From Gp7-AA6 sp036395755 (GTDB taxonomy: Bacteria > Acidobacteriota > Thermoanaerobaculia > UBA5066 > Gp7-AA6): a DNA stretch of 64,000 nucleotides. The position numbers and the translations under genes were made by a program. Under the pieces are notes generated by a model. It had not been told where the DNA came from, made no database searches, and saw only the letters and a program-made list of their open reading frames with translations. Shown piece by piece: positions 17,480-25,471 of the stretch (position 1 is its first letter; each line of letters opens with the position of its first letter). The stretch spans positions 5,387-69,386 of the forward strand of contig DASWCZ010000082.1 in the NCBI GenBank assembly GCA_036395755.1. Direction: 5' to 3'.

Positions 17480-17929
17480 ATGCAGGCCAAAGATCTGATG
17501 ACGCCCGACCCGACGACGTGCAAACCGTCGGACGATTTGAGGTCCGTCCTCGAAGTCATGCGTGAGGAAGACTGCGGCATCGTTCCGATCACCGAGGGCA
17601 ACGGCGAGAGCCGGGTCGTCGGCGTCGTGACCGACCGGGACATCGCGCTCTACCTGGGTGAGGCCGACGAGAGGCCGTCGAAGGTTCGCGCCTCCGAGGT
17701 GATGACGACCGCCATCGTCTCCTGCGAGCCCGACTCCGAAATCCACGAGGTGAGCCGCAGGATGCAGGAGGCGCAGGTCCGCCGGGTCCTGATCATTGAA
17801 GGAGGCAAGCTCCGGGGAGTCATCTCGACCGCCGACCTGGCGCGCGCCGCTTCGTCGCGAACCGACAAGGATCGGATGGGCAACGAGGTCGAGCGCGTGA
17901 TGGAGAAGGTCTCGGAGGAGAGAACTTAG
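17480..17929 (+). CDS. CBS-domain protein
   Basis: The 149-residue protein comprises two CBS repeats (about 1-60 from MQAKDLMTPDPTTC and 75-135 from ASEVMTTAIVSCEPD). CBS pairs bind adenine nucleotides and regulate partners. There is no attached enzyme or channel. The start has a strong ggaaaggag about 7 bases upstream of the ATG at 17480; the longer open frame upstream is rejected. A GGGGTCAG-family repeat begins right after its stop. Confidence 0.9.
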   Translation: MQAKDLMTPDPTTCKPSDDLRSVLEVMREEDCGIVPITEGNGESRVVGVVTDRDIALYLGEADERPSKVRASEVMTTAIVSCEPDSEIHEVSRRMQEAQVRRVLIIEGGKLRGVISTADLARAASSRTDKDRMGNEVERVMEKVSEERT

Positions 17930-17993
17930 AAGGGGTCAGGCTGCCACAAGCGGGGTCAGGTCTCCACTTGCCAGTGAATATCTGACCCCGCTT
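17930..17993. repeat. GGGGTCAG-family repeat, hairpin arms at 17948-17960 and 17981-17993
   Basis: A first gggtcagg lies at about 17933. Then aagcggggtcagg pairs with tctgaccccgctt at all but one position. The loop carries the same tctccacttgcca stretch seen at 54.3 and 57.1 kb. The repeat overlaps the last codons of the uracil-DNA glycosylase gene, encoding its final GSDIHWQVET and stop. Confidence 0.75.
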
Positions 17994-18627
17994 CCCGCGC
18001 CGCGCGACGCAGGACCGCCCGCAGCATCCGCTGCGTGAGTTTGCCCGTAAACGTGTTCTGCTGGCTCGGATGGTATGAGGCGTAGAGAACGTGTCCGCCG
18101 ATCCGATACCGCGCGCCGTGCGCGAACCGCGGCCTCGGCCGCGGAAGCAGCGAGCCCGCTTCGCCGAGCGCCGCGAGGCAGGACTCGAACGCGAACCCGC
18201 CGAGAGCCACGAGAACGCGCGGGGGCGGCAGAAGCGCGATCTCGAGCAGCAGGTACTCGCGGCAGTTCGCGAACTCCGCCGGCAGCGGGCGGTTGTCTGG
18301 AGGCGCGCACTTGACGGCCGCGGTCAGGAGAGCGCCGAAGAGATCGAGCCCGTCGCCGGGGCGCACCGACTCGGGTTGGTTCGAGATCGCGACGGCGTGG
18401 AGAGCCCGGAAGAGGAAGTTTCCGGATTCGTCGCCGGTGAAGATCCGTCCCGTGCGGTTGCCCCCGTGCGCAGCGGGCGCGAGACCCACGATGATCAGGC
18501 GCGCGGCCGGATTGCCGAAGGCCGGAAGCGGCCGGCTCCAGTACGTCTCCCCCCGAAACCGCCGCGGAGCGCGGCGGGCCGCCTCTTCGCGCCAAGCGAC
18601 GAGCCGCGGACACCGGCGGCAGGACAC
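17956..18627 (-). CDS. family 5 (UDGb-type) uracil-DNA glycosylase
   Basis: The 223-residue enzyme excises uracil and related deaminated bases from DNA. Family-5 motifs are clear: GLAPAAHGGNRTGR (48-61) and the C-terminal HPSQQNTFTGKLT. Cys 3, 6, 107 and 122 match the 4Fe-4S cluster ligands. A GTG at 18627 is the first accepted start, but relatives usually carry 10-15 more residues; an in-frame CTG at 18672, overlapping the upstream stop, would add LTDPATEFRRLQSRV. The last about ten residues come from an inserted repeat and probably replace the original end. Confidence 0.9.
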   Translation of the reverse strand: MSCRRCPRLVAWREEAARRAPRRFRGETYWSRPLPAFGNPAARLIIVGLAPAAHGGNRTGRIFTGDESGNFLFRALHAVAISNQPESVRPGDGLDLFGALLTAAVKCAPPDNRPLPAEFANCREYLLLEIALLPPPRVLVALGGFAFESCLAALGEAGSLLPRPRPRFAHGARYRIGGHVLYASYHPSQQNTFTGKLTQRMLRAVLRRAAREAGSDIHWQVET

Positions 18628-18668
18628 GACCCGGCTCTGGAGACGCCGGAACTCCGTTGCCGGATCGG

Positions 18669-19187
18669 TCAGCGGCGTGAGTATTTTCCGGTGAGCTTCG
18701 CCTCAGCAAGGACGTGGCCGCGCATCGCCGCGAGCAGATCCTGTTTGGTCGCGCCGGCGGCCAGATCGAGCTTCGAATCGAGCGCGAAGAGCGTGAACAC
18801 GTAGCGGTGCGTGCCGGACGGCGGACACGGGCCGCCGTATCCGATCTTGCGAAAGTCGTTCTTCCCCTGGCGGCCGCCGCCCCCGATCTCGTCGCGCGCA
18901 GGCACCCCTTCGGGCAGAGCGGTGGTCGAGGGGGGAAGGTCGTAGAGCACCCAATGGACCCACACGCCGGCCGGAGCGTCCGGGTCGTCGCAGACGAGCG
19001 CGACGCTCTTCGCGGGCGCCGGGATTCCGGTCCAGGACAGCGGCGGAGAGACGTTCTTGCCGTCGCAGGTGTACTGCGGAGGAATCGAGCCTCCTTCCGC
19101 GAACGCGGCACTTCGCAATTCCAGAGCCATGGCACCTCCCGTGACGGCGAGAAAAAGGCCGACCGCGAACCGCAGAGCTCGCATCAT
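18669..19187 (-). CDS. YbhB/YbcL-family (PEBP-like) protein, exported
   Basis: The 172-residue protein has a signal peptide (MMRALRFAVGLFLAVTGGAMA) and a phosphatidylethanolamine-binding/RKIP-like fold: YTCDGKNVSPPLSW, the DPDAP pocket in CDDPDAPAGVWVHWVLYD, and GPCPPSGTHRYVF. The ATG at 19187 overlaps the stop of the tiny upstream gene (ATGA). Bacterial members bind small anionic ligands; their physiological role is unclear. It is followed by the uracil-DNA glycosylase. Confidence 0.9.
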   Translation of the reverse strand: MMRALRFAVGLFLAVTGGAMALELRSAAFAEGGSIPPQYTCDGKNVSPPLSWTGIPAPAKSVALVCDDPDAPAGVWVHWVLYDLPPSTTALPEGVPARDEIGGGGRQGKNDFRKIGYGGPCPPSGTHRYVFTLFALDSKLDLAAGATKQDLLAAMRGHVLAEAKLTGKYSRR

Positions 19188-19363
19188 TTCTTCGGCGTCG
19201 ACCCTGCGGCGGGAAGAGCGGGCGGCACGCCCATGTCGCGCCAGCGCTTTTTTTTCTCCTCCCAATCGGCGAGCGCGCGCTTCCGGTTCACTGCGGCCGC
19301 CGCGGCGCGCGCATCGTCGTCGCTCACGGGTGGGGTCTCCGGTTTCTCTTTTTCTTCCGCCAC
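19184..19363 (-). CDS. tiny charged protein (59 aa) translationally coupled to the PEBP gene
   Basis: A GTG at 19363 opens 59 codons (VAEEKEKPETPP...) ending GSTPKK, whose TGA overlaps the next ATG (ATGA). The composition is Glu/Lys/Ala-rich with a predicted helix (ALADWEEKKKRWRDMG). The overlap, length and position directly upstream of a well-supported gene argue that it is translated. No family is recognised. It starts about 20 bp downstream of the cupredoxin-type gene's stop. Confidence 0.5.
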   Translation of the reverse strand: MAEEKEKPETPPVSDDDARAAAAAVNRKRALADWEEKKKRWRDMGVPPALPAAGSTPKK

Positions 19364-19385
19364 GCCCGCATTTTACGGCTCGGAG

Positions 19386-20483
19386 TCATTGGATGAGGAT
19401 GTTCCCCTGCATTCCCCGATGCTGCTCGGGGTCTCCCCCGCATTCGTTCTGGGTGCAGATGAACGGGTAGGTGCCGCGCTGGAAGGGTTGCGGCGTGAAG
19501 GGCGCGAGCCTGACGTCGTGGCCGGGAGAGATGTCGTCCGTTCCGGACAGGCCGAGGTCGGAGATTCCCGAGAAGCCGTGGCGGGGGTTCGGAGTCCCGG
19601 GCGAATCCACGTTGTGAAAGACCAGGATGTAGGTCGTCCCGACCGAGAGGACGAGAGGCGGTGAGTTCGGGCCGCCGGGCGAAAAGTCCCACGCCTTGAC
19701 GTTGACGGCGATCGTCTGCGGTTCGGGACCTCGTTCGTCTTCCGCGCCGGAGACGAAGCTGGGATCGGCGGTGGCGTTGTCGATGACCGCGGCGTAAGTG
19801 AAGAGCGGCGCCGAGTCGTTGCCGCTCTCCACGACCGCGAAGGCATTCGTCGTCGTCCTGCCGGCCTGACCCACCGCATCGAAGATCCGGTTGACCTGCG
19901 TCCCTGACCGTGGCCCCAGGTTGACCGTCTGTGCCCCCAGGAGCGACGAGTCGTCGTACAGCTTGATCGTCGCCGCCACACCGGAGTCGTTGCCGTTGTA
20001 CACGCCGATGTTCGTCCGGAAGAGACCGTTCGAAAGAGACGTCAACACGGACACCGCGTACGCCTGCGACGGCTTCATCCCCGGCACGAACATCCCGGTC
20101 GTCCCGCCGCCGGCCATCGGCGAGTAGAGCCGGCTCGTCACCTTGACCAAATTCCCCGAGCTCGAAAACTCCACCGCCCCCGCCGTCGACGGAGCGTTGA
20201 AAGCCGCCGACACCATGTCGTCGAACGCCCGGGATTCCCGCGGTGACAGCGTGAACGTGACCTGCGGCGCCATCCCCGGACACCCTCCCAGAAAACATCG
20301 GTACACGGCCGTCACCGAAACCGGCGACGCGTACGAGGTGTTGAACACCCGAACGTCCGAAAAAAACGGGCTCACCGCGCTCCCCGACGGCAGCGAGGCC
20401 GCCGCCGGCAACGTCAGCGTCTCGGCAGACAGGAGAGTCTGGAAAAGCAGGAGAAACACCACGCCGGCGTGTACTTTCTCCAT
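19386..20483 (-). CDS. secreted protein with C-terminal cupredoxin-like domain (copy A)
   Basis: The 365-residue protein has a signal peptide (1-20) and an N-terminal beta-rich domain shared nearly intact with the next gene upstream (SPFFSDVRVFNTSY, TFTLSPRESR, NAPSTAGAVEFSSSG, FRTNIGVYNGND, NLGPRSGTQ). A C-terminal domain resembles cupredoxins: a His in PRHGFSG, then CTQNECGGDPEQHRGM, which could supply Cys, His and Met copper ligands, with a second Cys. The ATG at 20483 fits the signal. Copper binding is an inference. It lies 107 bp downstream of its paralogue. Confidence 0.8.
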   Translation of the reverse strand: MEKVHAGVVFLLLFQTLLSAETLTLPAAASLPSGSAVSPFFSDVRVFNTSYASPVSVTAVYRCFLGGCPGMAPQVTFTLSPRESRAFDDMVSAAFNAPSTAGAVEFSSSGNLVKVTSRLYSPMAGGGTTGMFVPGMKPSQAYAVSVLTSLSNGLFRTNIGVYNGNDSGVAATIKLYDDSSLLGAQTVNLGPRSGTQVNRIFDAVGQAGRTTTNAFAVVESGNDSAPLFTYAAVIDNATADPSFVSGAEDERGPEPQTIAVNVKAWDFSPGGPNSPPLVLSVGTTYILVFHNVDSPGTPNPRHGFSGISDLGLSGTDDISPGHDVRLAPFTPQPFQRGTYPFICTQNECGGDPEQHRGMQGNILIQ

Positions 20484-20590
20484 CGCTCCGCTTAGACGAC
20501 CGCCGCGATGCCTCCGTTTACGATTCTCGCCGAAACAGAGCGCGTCCGCCTTGGGATCGGCGCCCGGCCGGCCGGAGGAAGCCGGGATCG

Positions 20591-21712
20591 CTAGTTGACG
20601 TGCAGCGTGCCGCGCATTGTTGAGGGATGCACGGTGCACCAGAATTCGAAAGTCGAGCCGCGCGCCGACTCCGGAGGAACGAAGGTCGTCGTAAAGGTGA
20701 CTGCCGGATGGCCGGCGTTGCCATAGTAAGGATCGCCGTCCGTGGCGGCGGCGATGTTGCTCGCCCCCGCGAGCCCGATGGCAGAGATCCCGGAAAAGCC
20801 GTGACTCCCCTCCGTCGCCTGGAAGAAGAGCGTCGTCGAGGCTCCCGCCGTCACCTGGATCGGTTGGTTGGTTCCCGGGGTGAACGAGTAGTTGACCAGG
20901 TTCACGTTGATGGTCTGCGGTGAGGGCGTTGCTGGCGCGAGAGCGTCTTCTTCACCGGCGACGAAGCTCGAGTCGGAGGTGGCGTTGTCGATGACCGCGG
21001 CGTAGGCAAAGAGGCCGAGGTTGACGTTGTCCGCCGCCACCACGGCGAACGCGTTGGTCGTCGTCATGCCGGCCTGGCCCACCGCGTCGAAGATCCGGTT
21101 GATCTGCGTCCCCGATCGCGGGCCTAGGTTCACCGTCTGCGTCCCCAGAAGCGTCGACCCGTTGTACAGCTTGATCGTGGCCGACACACCCGCGTCGTTG
21201 CCGTTGTACACGCCGATGTTCGTCCGGAAGAGACCGTTGGAGAGCTCCGTCAACACCGACGCCGCGTGGGCGTCGGAAACCTTCATCCCGGGCACGAACA
21301 TTCCGTTCGTCCCGCCGCCCGCGACCGGCGAAAAGAGCCGGCTCGTCACCCGCACCGAGGTCCCCGAGCTCGAGAACTCCACCGCCCCGGCCGTCGACGG
21401 CGCGTTGAACGCCGAAGAAATCATGTCGTCGAACGGCCGGGACTCCCGCGGCGACAGCGTGAACGTCACCTGCGGCGCCGCCCCCGGACACGCTCCCAGA
21501 AAACACCGGTACACCGCCGTCACCGAGACCGCCGACGTGTACGAGGTGTTGAAGACGCGCACGTCCGAGAAAAACGGACTCGCCGCGGCGCCCACGGGCA
21601 ACGAAGTCACCGCCGGCAACGTCACCGTGTCGCAGAGAAGCGGCGGCGCCAGGAGGAGGGCCAGCGCCGCCGCCATGAAGAGTCGAAGTTTTCGTTCGCG
21701 GTTCGTTTGCAT
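20591..21712 (-). CDS. secreted protein with C-terminal cupredoxin-like domain (copy B)
   Basis: The 373-residue paralogue of the neighbouring gene has a signal peptide (about 1-26), then the same N-terminal domain. Its C-terminal cupredoxin-like domain has a His in GSHGFSG and a classic type-1 copper arrangement C-x2-H-x3-M (CTVHPSTMRG). This one looks more like plastocyanin/azurin-type electron carriers than copy A. The ATG at 21712 is supported by the signal. It runs divergently from tyrS. Confidence 0.82.
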   Translation of the reverse strand: MQTNRERKLRLFMAAALALLLAPPLLCDTVTLPAVTSLPVGAAASPFFSDVRVFNTSYTSAVSVTAVYRCFLGACPGAAPQVTFTLSPRESRPFDDMISSAFNAPSTAGAVEFSSSGTSVRVTSRLFSPVAGGGTNGMFVPGMKVSDAHAASVLTELSNGLFRTNIGVYNGNDAGVSATIKLYNGSTLLGTQTVNLGPRSGTQINRIFDAVGQAGMTTTNAFAVVAADNVNLGLFAYAAVIDNATSDSSFVAGEEDALAPATPSPQTINVNLVNYSFTPGTNQPIQVTAGASTTLFFQATEGSHGFSGISAIGLAGASNIAAATDGDPYYGNAGHPAVTFTTTFVPPESARGSTFEFWCTVHPSTMRGTLHVN

Positions 21713-21817
21713 GATTGGTGATCTCCGGCGAGAGTGTATGGCGCAGACGGTCCTGTCCGCTCCCTTTAACTCCCCTCTAAGCCGGCGCCGCGCGTGCCCG
21801 TACTATCCTGTCCCGCC

Positions 21818-23023
21818 GTGACTTCCCCCTCTTCGGAGCTCGAGATCCTGCGCCGCGGGGCCGTCGATCTGATCGAGGAAGAGGAGCTCGCGCGGCGGAT
21901 CGAGCGAAAGCGTCTGACGGTCAAAGTCGGCTTCGACCCCTCCGCCCCGGACATCCACCTCGGTCACACGGTGGTGCTCCGCAAAATGAAGCACTTCCAG
22001 GACGCCGGCCATCGGGTCGTCTTCGTCGTCGGAGACTTCACCGGAATGATCGGAGATCCGTCGGGCCGCAAGGCCACCCGACCGCAGCTCTCGCGCGCCG
22101 AGATCGAAGCGAACGCGGCGACCTACACCCGGCAGGCCTTCCGGATCCTCGATCCGGACAAGACCGTCATCGAGTTCAACAGCTCCTGGCTTTCCCCGCT
22201 CGGCGCTGAGGGGTTCGTGCGGCTCGCCGCGAGAATTACGGTCGCGCGAATCCTCGAGCGCGACGACTTCCAGAAGCGTTGGACCGCCCGCCAGCCGATC
22301 GCGCTCCACGAGCTCCTCTACCCGCTCGCCCAGGGGTACGACTCCGTCGCCCTCAAAGCGGACGTCGAGCTCGGCGGGACCGATCAGCTCTTCAACCTCC
22401 TGATCGGCCGCGACCTCATGCGCGAGGAGGGTCTCGAGCCGCAGATCGTCCTGACCCTGCCGCTCCTCGTCGGAACGGACGGGACCGAGAAGATGTCGAA
22501 GTCGCTCGGCAACTCGATCGGGATCGAAGAGCCGCCCTTTGAGATCTACGGAAAGCTGATGTCGATCCCGGACCGTTTGATGTGGAGCTACTACGAGCTC
22601 TTGACCGATCTCTCGCTCGACGAGATCGGGAAGCTTCGCCGCGGCGTCGAAGAGGGAACGGCGAATCCGCGGGACGTCAAGGCGGAGCTCGCGCGCCGCA
22701 TCACGAGCGACTTCCACGGGGCGGATGCCGCAGGCCGTGCGGAGGACGACTTTCGCCGCGCGTTCTCGAAGCGAGAGCTGCCCGAGGAGATCGAGACCCG
22801 CGAGGCCCCGGCGGCCCCGGGAACGGCTGCCCGGGCTCTCGTCGCGGTCGGGCTCGCCGGCTCGATGCGCGAAGCGCGGCGCAAGATCGCGGAGGGCGCT
22901 CTCTCGGTCTACCCGGCGGTCGGCGATCCGCGCGAGGTTCGCGACCCGGAGGAGCGTCTCGCGTCGAAGGAGGCGACGGTGCTCCGTCTCGGAAGGAGGT
23001 TCGTGCGGGTCGTCTGGACCTAG
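21818..23023 (+). CDS. tyrS: tyrosyl-tRNA synthetase
   Basis: The 401-residue class I synthetase attaches Tyr to tRNA-Tyr. It has the HIGH-type motif HLGH (PDIHLGHTV), the GDFTGMIGDPSGR loop, and KMSKS (TEKMSKSLGN). An S4-like RNA-binding domain closes the protein (about 335-401, ARALVAVGLAGSMREARRKI). Length matches the shorter TyrZ-like branch. A GTG at 21818 is preferred; an in-frame GTG at 21794 adds eight residues without family support. The stop overlaps the convergent membrane-protein gene by 4 bp. Confidence 0.95.
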   Translation: MTSPSSELEILRRGAVDLIEEEELARRIERKRLTVKVGFDPSAPDIHLGHTVVLRKMKHFQDAGHRVVFVVGDFTGMIGDPSGRKATRPQLSRAEIEANAATYTRQAFRILDPDKTVIEFNSSWLSPLGAEGFVRLAARITVARILERDDFQKRWTARQPIALHELLYPLAQGYDSVALKADVELGGTDQLFNLLIGRDLMREEGLEPQIVLTLPLLVGTDGTEKMSKSLGNSIGIEEPPFEIYGKLMSIPDRLMWSYYELLTDLSLDEIGKLRRGVEEGTANPRDVKAELARRITSDFHGADAAGRAEDDFRRAFSKRELPEEIETREAPAAPGTAARALVAVGLAGSMREARRKIAEGALSVYPAVGDPREVRDPEERLASKEATVLRLGRRFVRVVWT

Positions 23024-23559
23024 GGTTCCAGGTCGCTTCCCACTTTGAACCTCGAACCCTCGACCTTGAACTCGTTCTGCGCTCGTGCTCCCGACCGCAG
23101 AAAGAGCGCCAGCCCGACGAGGAGGAAGGCGAGGATGCCCTGAAGCGACACGAATGCGCCGAGCTTCAAGTATGCAAACCCGGGATGGACGAAGCGGACG
23201 AGCCATCCCGCGCCCTCGTCGAGAGCCGCCGAGAGAAACGCGCCGACGATGAGGAGGATTCGGGTCCGCTTGGCATAGGGCGCGAAGATCAGAAGATGGG
23301 TCAGGAGCAGAATTACGAGGGCCATCATCGGCAGGTGGGCGTGGGTCACCTCGAGCATCGCGCCCGCAGTGCGCGGCGGGCGGAAGGCGACCTCGGAACC
23401 GAGATAGTAGGCCGCGATCGAAGCCGGCGTGAACCCGAGACGGGATCCGAACAGAGCCAGGTTCGTCACCCAGAAGAGCGACAGCAGTCCGATCGCGAGG
23501 CCGAGCGTCAGGCGCATCAAGGGCTGTACCTGGTAGCCGCCGCGTTCCAGGTACCTCAT
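23020..23559 (-). CDS. four-helix membrane protein of the iron/flavin operon
   Basis: The 179-residue protein has four membrane helices (about 14-37, 72-93, 100-117, 133-154). His residues lie at 73, 75, 88 and 125, the first three within or next to helix 2, so a heme or metal role is possible but unproven. It ends the operon fur-apbE-porin-FMN-binding and its ATG overlaps the FMN-binding gene's stop (ATGA). Its last about 20 residues (FKVEGSRFKV) are encoded by a simple repeated sequence and may be an added tail. It may relay electrons to or from the flavoprotein. Confidence 0.78.
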   Translation of the reverse strand: MRYLERGGYQVQPLMRLTLGLAIGLLSLFWVTNLALFGSRLGFTPASIAAYYLGSEVAFRPPRTAGAMLEVTHAHLPMMALVILLLTHLLIFAPYAKRTRILLIVGAFLSAALDEGAGWLVRFVHPGFAYLKLGAFVSLQGILAFLLVGLALFLRSGARAQNEFKVEGSRFKVGSDLEP

Positions 23560-24104
23560 GGCACCGCCTTCGTGACCACGGAATGGATGGCAAGGACCCG
23601 CCGCGCCGCCTCGGCGATGGAGCGCGTCGTCAGCGTCGCGCCGGTGACGTGCGCGAGCCCCCGGCCGACGGCGAGGTTGTTGTCGAGACGGCGTCCGGTG
23701 AAGAAGCGCAGCCAGGCGGGGCGCGGCAGGTAGTCTTCCGGCTCGTTGAAGGCGACCACCTCGACCCCCTCGAGCGAGCCGTCGGGACGCACCGTCACGA
23801 GAAGAGTCTCCGGCATCGTGCGCACCGTGTGCGTGTCGAAATACGCGGTCCCGAGGAGTCCTTTCGCGCCGCGGCCCAGGTAAGCGACGACGAGCGACGA
23901 CTCGATCTTCGACCGCGCGAGCTTGCTCGCTTTTTCCCGCTCGGCGTCCGTCAGGAAATACGTCTTCCTCTCGATCGTGGCCGGGGGCGGGAACGCGCGG
24001 GCGAGCGCCTGCTCGCGGGAGGAGTAAACCGGGGCGGCGCGGACGGTCGCCGCCGCGAACGCACAGAGAATGACCGCCGCGGAAGCGACCTTCAAAACAG
24101 CCAT
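23556..24104 (-). CDS. FMN-binding domain protein, exported flavoprotein
   Basis: The 182-residue protein has a signal peptide (1-23) and an FMN_bind domain like those of NqrC/RnfG. The flavinylation motif is VTGATLT (T157 the likely covalent FMN site). ApbE, which attaches FMN to such threonines, is encoded two genes upstream. It is probably a periplasmic one- or two-electron carrier. The ATG at 24104 lies 13 bp inside the upstream porin gene. Relatives occur in flavin-based extracytoplasmic electron transfer; the acceptor here is unknown. Confidence 0.88.
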   Translation of the reverse strand: MAVLKVASAAVILCAFAAATVRAAPVYSSREQALARAFPPPATIERKTYFLTDAEREKASKLARSKIESSLVVAYLGRGAKGLLGTAYFDTHTVRTMPETLLVTVRPDGSLEGVEVVAFNEPEDYLPRPAWLRFFTGRRLDNNLAVGRGLAHVTGATLTTRSIAEAARRVLAIHSVVTKAVP

Positions 24105-25471
24105 CCGAGCGCGAGGTTCCAGTGGTCGACGCCGGTCCGGGCCCGGTTTCGCACGTCCTGGTAGTCGACCTTGACGACGATCTGCGGAAGCGGCCGGTAC
24201 TGCAGACCGAACGTCCACAGAGAGACGTCGTTCGCCGGATCCGCCGCGAATCCCGCCGGGACTGCGTCCTGGGTGTCGAAGCGCTCCCATCGCGCGAAGG
24301 GAACGAGCGAGGCCGCCCCGCCGCGCGAGAAGAGAACGTCGTAACCCGCTTCGACGTAGCTCCCGAGGAAACGCCTCGGGACCGAGTCCGTTCCCGACAG
24401 GGCGTCGAGCGCGTTCACCTCCGCCGCATCGCCGATCGACCCGCGAACCGCGAGGGCGCGGATCGCGAGGCCGCGCCACCGCCACTCGGCGTGCGCATCG
24501 AGAAGCGAGACCCGCGCGGCGAACCGGCCGTGGCCCGGGGATTCCCTCCCCTGCGCCGAGTCTCCGGTGTAGCCGGACGCCCCGGCGAGGAGACCGGGCA
24601 CTCCGACGAAATCGAGACGACCCGTAAAGGCGAAGTCCTCCGCGCGCGCGTTCGACCCGCCCTGTCTCCCCTCGTGGAGGGGATCGGACCCCGAGAAGCC
24701 GGCTGCGTCGAGGCCGTCGACGAGATACGCACGGTAAGCAAAAGGCCCCGCGTCGCCGAAGACGCCGACGCCGAGCTCGCGCCACGTGGTCGGGAGGATG
24801 CGCTCCTCGACCTCGGGCCTCCGCGCGCCGAGAAAGACCGGCGGCTCGTGGAGCTCGTTCACGAAACCGAGAGGGAGAAGCACGAGCCCGGCGCGCAGGT
24901 TGACTCCGCGGAGGATCAGGTAATCCAGGTACGCGAACTCGACCGAGACCTCGCCCCTCTCCTCCGAGCCTTCCCCCGTCGAAGCGTGCTCGTACTCGAT
25001 CTCGGAGTTGAAGAGGAATCGGTCGTCGAACTTGTAGCCGAAGTAGAGAACGGCGCGCGCGAGGTCGATCGAGTCGGTGCGGTTCGAGGGCACGCCGTCT
25101 TGCCGCCGGCGGGCGAAGTTCTGGTAGATCGCTTCGCCGTACCCTCCGATCGAGACGCCCCGCGTCACGCCGTAGATCTTCGATGCGGCGGGACCCAGCC
25201 CGAATGCACCCCGGGTCCCGGCCGGGGCCGCCTTCTCGGGAGCGGCGGACTTCAGGTTCTCGATCTCGCGCGTCAGGACGTCGATCTGGCGTCGCAGCTC
25301 CTCGATCTGCGCTCGCGTGGTCTCGTCGGCGGCCGAAGCCAGCCGGTCGAGCCGGTGCTGGAGCTCCTCGACCTTCTTCTCGAGCTCGCGGATCCGGTCC
25401 GCCGACTGCTCCCCCGGCGCTGCCGCTGCCAGCGCGAGCAGGAGAAGAACGGAGGAGAGAAATCGCCTCAA
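24092..25471 (-). CDS. outer-membrane porin-like protein with N-terminal coiled coil
   Basis: The 459-residue protein has a signal peptide (about 1-19), a coiled coil (about 22-80, heptads from IRELEKKVEELQHRLDRL), then a beta-barrel of amphipathic strands ending in GWLF with terminal Phe, as in phosphate-selective-type porins. The start is a TTG at 25471: gaggagg sits seven bases upstream and the codon overlaps the apbE stop (TTGA). It should span the outer membrane. In this operon it may pass ferric iron chelates or contact the flavoprotein. Confidence 0.85.
   Translation of the reverse strand: MRRFLSSVLLLLALAAAAPGEQSADRIRELEKKVEELQHRLDRLASAADETTRAQIEELRRQIDVLTREIENLKSAAPEKAAPAGTRGAFGLGPAASKIYGVTRGVSIGGYGEAIYQNFARRRQDGVPSNRTDSIDLARAVLYFGYKFDDRFLFNSEIEYEHASTGEGSEERGEVSVEFAYLDYLILRGVNLRAGLVLLPLGFVNELHEPPVFLGARRPEVEERILPTTWRELGVGVFGDAGPFAYRAYLVDGLDAAGFSGSDPLHEGRQGGSNARAEDFAFTGRLDFVGVPGLLAGASGYTGDSAQGRESPGHGRFAARVSLLDAHAEWRWRGLAIRALAVRGSIGDAAEVNALDALSGTDSVPRRFLGSYVEAGYDVLFSRGGAASLVPFARWERFDTQDAVPAGFAADPANDVSLWTFGLQYRPLPQIVVKVDYQDVRNRARTGVDHWNLALGWLF

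Noticed and set aside
23030..23080. Conserved C-terminal domain of the 4-helix membrane protein
   Set aside because: The FKVEGSRFKV tail is encoded by simple repeated DNA and is probably an appended low-complexity tail.
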